From contig DAOTTZ010000120.1 of assembly GCA_034437535.1 (NCBI GenBank), positions 1 through 16,033 on the forward strand: a stretch of DNA of 16,033 nt, in the 5' to 3' direction. The DNA comes from J038 sp034437535 (GTDB lineage: Bacteria > Chloroflexota > Anaerolineae > Aggregatilineales > Phototrophicaceae). Positions 15,009-16,033 of this stretch are shown piece by piece; within the stretch, counting starts at the first letter, position 1; each line of letters opens with the position of its first letter. Made by a program: the position numbers and the translations under genes. The notes beneath the pieces were generated by a model. It searched no databases. It worked only from the letters and a program-made list of their open reading frames with translations, and was not told where the DNA came from.

Positions 15009-15045
15009 AGGGGCATCAAAACCGGATAACGAGAGGATACACCTG

Positions 15046-15864
15046 ATGAAACTGGTGAGTTTCAGTCATCACCGGCGAACCCGAATCGGCATTTTGGAAG
15101 ACGACACCATCTGGCAGACTTCATTTGAGGTCGATATGCTCGCACTTTTGCAACGTGGCGTCAGGCCCAGCAAGACCAGCGAACGCTATAAGCTGGATGC
15201 GGTCACGCTCCGCCCGCCGTTTAGCCCCGGTAAGATCATCGCCGTCGGGCGGAATTACGCCGACCACGCGGCAGAACTGGGCAATGAGGTACCGCAAACG
15301 CCGCTTCTGTTCACCAAATTGCCGACCAGCGTCATCGGGCCGGGGCAGGCCATCACCTGGCGCGAGGACGTGACGACCCAGGTCGATTGGGAGGGCGAAC
15401 TGGCGTTGGTGATCGGCAAGCGCGGCAAACACATCAGCGCGGATGACGCCTATGACCACATCTTCGGCTACACCATCGCCAACGACGTCTCCGCCCGTGA
15501 CCTGCAAGCGACGGAAGGCCAGTGGACCCGCGCCAAAGGGCTGGATACGTTCTGCCCGCTGGGGCCGATGATCGTCACCCGCGACGAGATCGACGACCCG
15601 CACGCGCTGAGCATCAAGACGACCGTCAACGACGAGACGATGCAGGATGACACCACCGCCAACATGATCCACAAGATCCCGGCCCTCATCGCGGAGCTAT
15701 CGCGCACGTTCACGCTTTTGCCGGGTGATTTGATCCTCACCGGGACGCCGGCGGGCGTGGGCAAAGGCATGGAGCCGCCGCGCTTCCTCCAGGATGGCGA
15801 CACGGTTAACGTGACAATTGCAGGGCTAGGCACGCTCAGCAATCCGTGCCGGGTGGAAAGCTAA
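15046..15864 (+). CDS. Fumarylacetoacetate hydrolase (FAH) family protein
   Basis: This 272-residue cytosolic metal-dependent enzyme is of the family that cleaves acylpyruvates or isomerises and decarboxylates hydroxyhepta-diene-dioates in aromatic degradation. Residues 1-60 form the small N-terminal domain. The catalytic domain shows VGRNYADHAAELGNE (67-81, with H74 and E77), WEGELALVIG (115-124, metal ligands E116 and E118), NDVSARDLQ (146-154, ligand D147), RAKGLDTFCPLGP (162-174, K164) and LTGTPAGVG (231-239). All expected active-site residues are present, so it should be active. The exact substrate is not predictable; acylpyruvase or 2-hydroxyhepta-2,4-diene-1,7-dioate isomerase-like activity is most likely. 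GAGAGGA lies 8 bases before the ATG. It is divergent from the pfaD operon, and a hairpin follows 8 bases after its stop. Confidence 0.93.
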   Translation: MKLVSFSHHRRTRIGILEDDTIWQTSFEVDMLALLQRGVRPSKTSERYKLDAVTLRPPFSPGKIIAVGRNYADHAAELGNEVPQTPLLFTKLPTSVIGPGQAITWREDVTTQVDWEGELALVIGKRGKHISADDAYDHIFGYTIANDVSARDLQATEGQWTRAKGLDTFCPLGPMIVTRDEIDDPHALSIKTTVNDETMQDDTTANMIHKIPALIAELSRTFTLLPGDLILTGTPAGVGKGMEPPRFLQDGDTVNVTIAGLGTLSNPCRVES

Positions 15865-15872
15865 CGATGATT

Positions 15873-15900
15873 AAGCGGGGTGGTGTATGTCACCCCGCTT
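15873..15900 (+). terminator. Hairpin after the FAH gene, possible terminator
   Basis: A perfect 10-bp stem (AAGCGGGGTG, 15873-15882, with CACCCCGCTT, 15891-15900) closes an 8-base loop. It lacks a proper T-run (CTTCAGC follows), so it may stabilise the 3' end or terminate only partly. Confidence 0.6.
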
Positions 15901-15916
15901 CAGCACCCCGGTACTA

Positions 15917-15945
15917 TTGCCAAAAAAAACGATTACTGTTAATTT
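15917..15945 (+). promoter_or_regulatory. Possible promoter for the last, partial gene
   Basis: TTGCCA (15917-15922, five of six -35 bases) and TAATTT (15940-15945) are 17 bases apart, joined by a spacer with an A8 tract starting in the -35. The -10 is poor. Confidence 0.35.
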
Positions 15946-15975
15946 AGAGTCATCGCAAACTATTTGGAGGTGCAT

Positions 15976-16033
15976 ATGCACAGCTCAAAGTTTAGTACGT
16001 TTTTTCTGTCCACCTTCATTGTTTTCTTACTTG
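15976..16033 (+). CDS. Start of a gene for a probable exported protein (cut by the window end)
   Basis: Only 19 codons are visible (MHSSKFSTFFLSTFIVFLL). They form a short basic start followed by a hydrophobic stretch, as in a signal peptide or N-terminal anchor. GGAGG lies 5 bases before the ATG, the best ribosome binding site in the window. A possible promoter lies about 30 bases further upstream. Function cannot be told from this fragment. Confidence 0.65.
   Translation, partial: MHSSKFSTFFLSTFIVFLL

Noticed and set aside
15121..15672. Minus-strand open frame of 183 codons in the FAH gene
   Set aside because: It is antisense to a complete FAH active site and has no features of its own.

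Overview
The window looks like an ordinary chromosomal stretch of a free-living, moderately GC-rich bacterium. My best guess is a member of the Chloroflexota (Anaerolineae-like). That guess rests on the mix of gene types: secreted proteins with acidic and Ig-like modules, an orphan PfaD-type reductase, a TIR-like membrane protein, a P450 with a 7Fe-type ferredoxin nearby, and an SLC12-like transporter. There is no rRNA or marker gene, so the assignment is an inference. I see no tRNA, rRNA, CRISPR array, transposase or phage gene.

Layout. Bases 1-265 hold no convincing gene. Then come a ferredoxin (266-625, +) with a clear intrinsic terminator, and a convergent secreted acidic protein (719-1963, -). 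A divergent intergenic region with a perfect 16-bp palindrome follows, then a class-I type cytochrome P450 (2190-3407, +). Next is a single-pass membrane protein with an extracellular Ig-like part and a very basic cytosolic part (3476-4915, +), with its own promoter. After a hairpin terminator lies a 1315-residue secreted nuclease of the ExeM/NucH type (5033-8980, +). It carries two tandem C-terminal modules and ends in an LPATG-like tail. A strong terminator separates it from a convergent SLC12-type cation-chloride cotransporter homologue (9045-11255, -). Divergent from that is a TIR-like membrane protein (11410-12231, +), whose stop codon overlaps that of a membrane-anchored SGNH hydrolase (12228-13313, -). 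The hydrolase sits 9 bases downstream of a PfaD-family enoyl-reductase-like flavoprotein (13323-14915, -), so the two probably form an operon. Divergent from pfaD is a fumarylacetoacetate hydrolase family gene (15046-15864, +); the shared 130-base intergenic region holds a 10-bp palindrome. The window ends inside the start of a gene for a probable exported protein (15976 onward).

How the parts may work together. Most units look monocistronic and unrelated in function. Two links are plausible. The ferredoxin could supply electrons to the P450, since 3Fe/7Fe ferredoxins serve this role in actinobacteria, although another gene lies between them. The pfaD-SGNH pair may act on an acyl or polyketide-like product, although no PUFA or polyketide synthase is visible here. 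No single multi-gene novel system is evident. The most unusual items are individual proteins: the TIR-like protein lacking the usual catalytic glutamate, the Ig-TM-basic protein, and the modular nuclease with a sortase-like tail.
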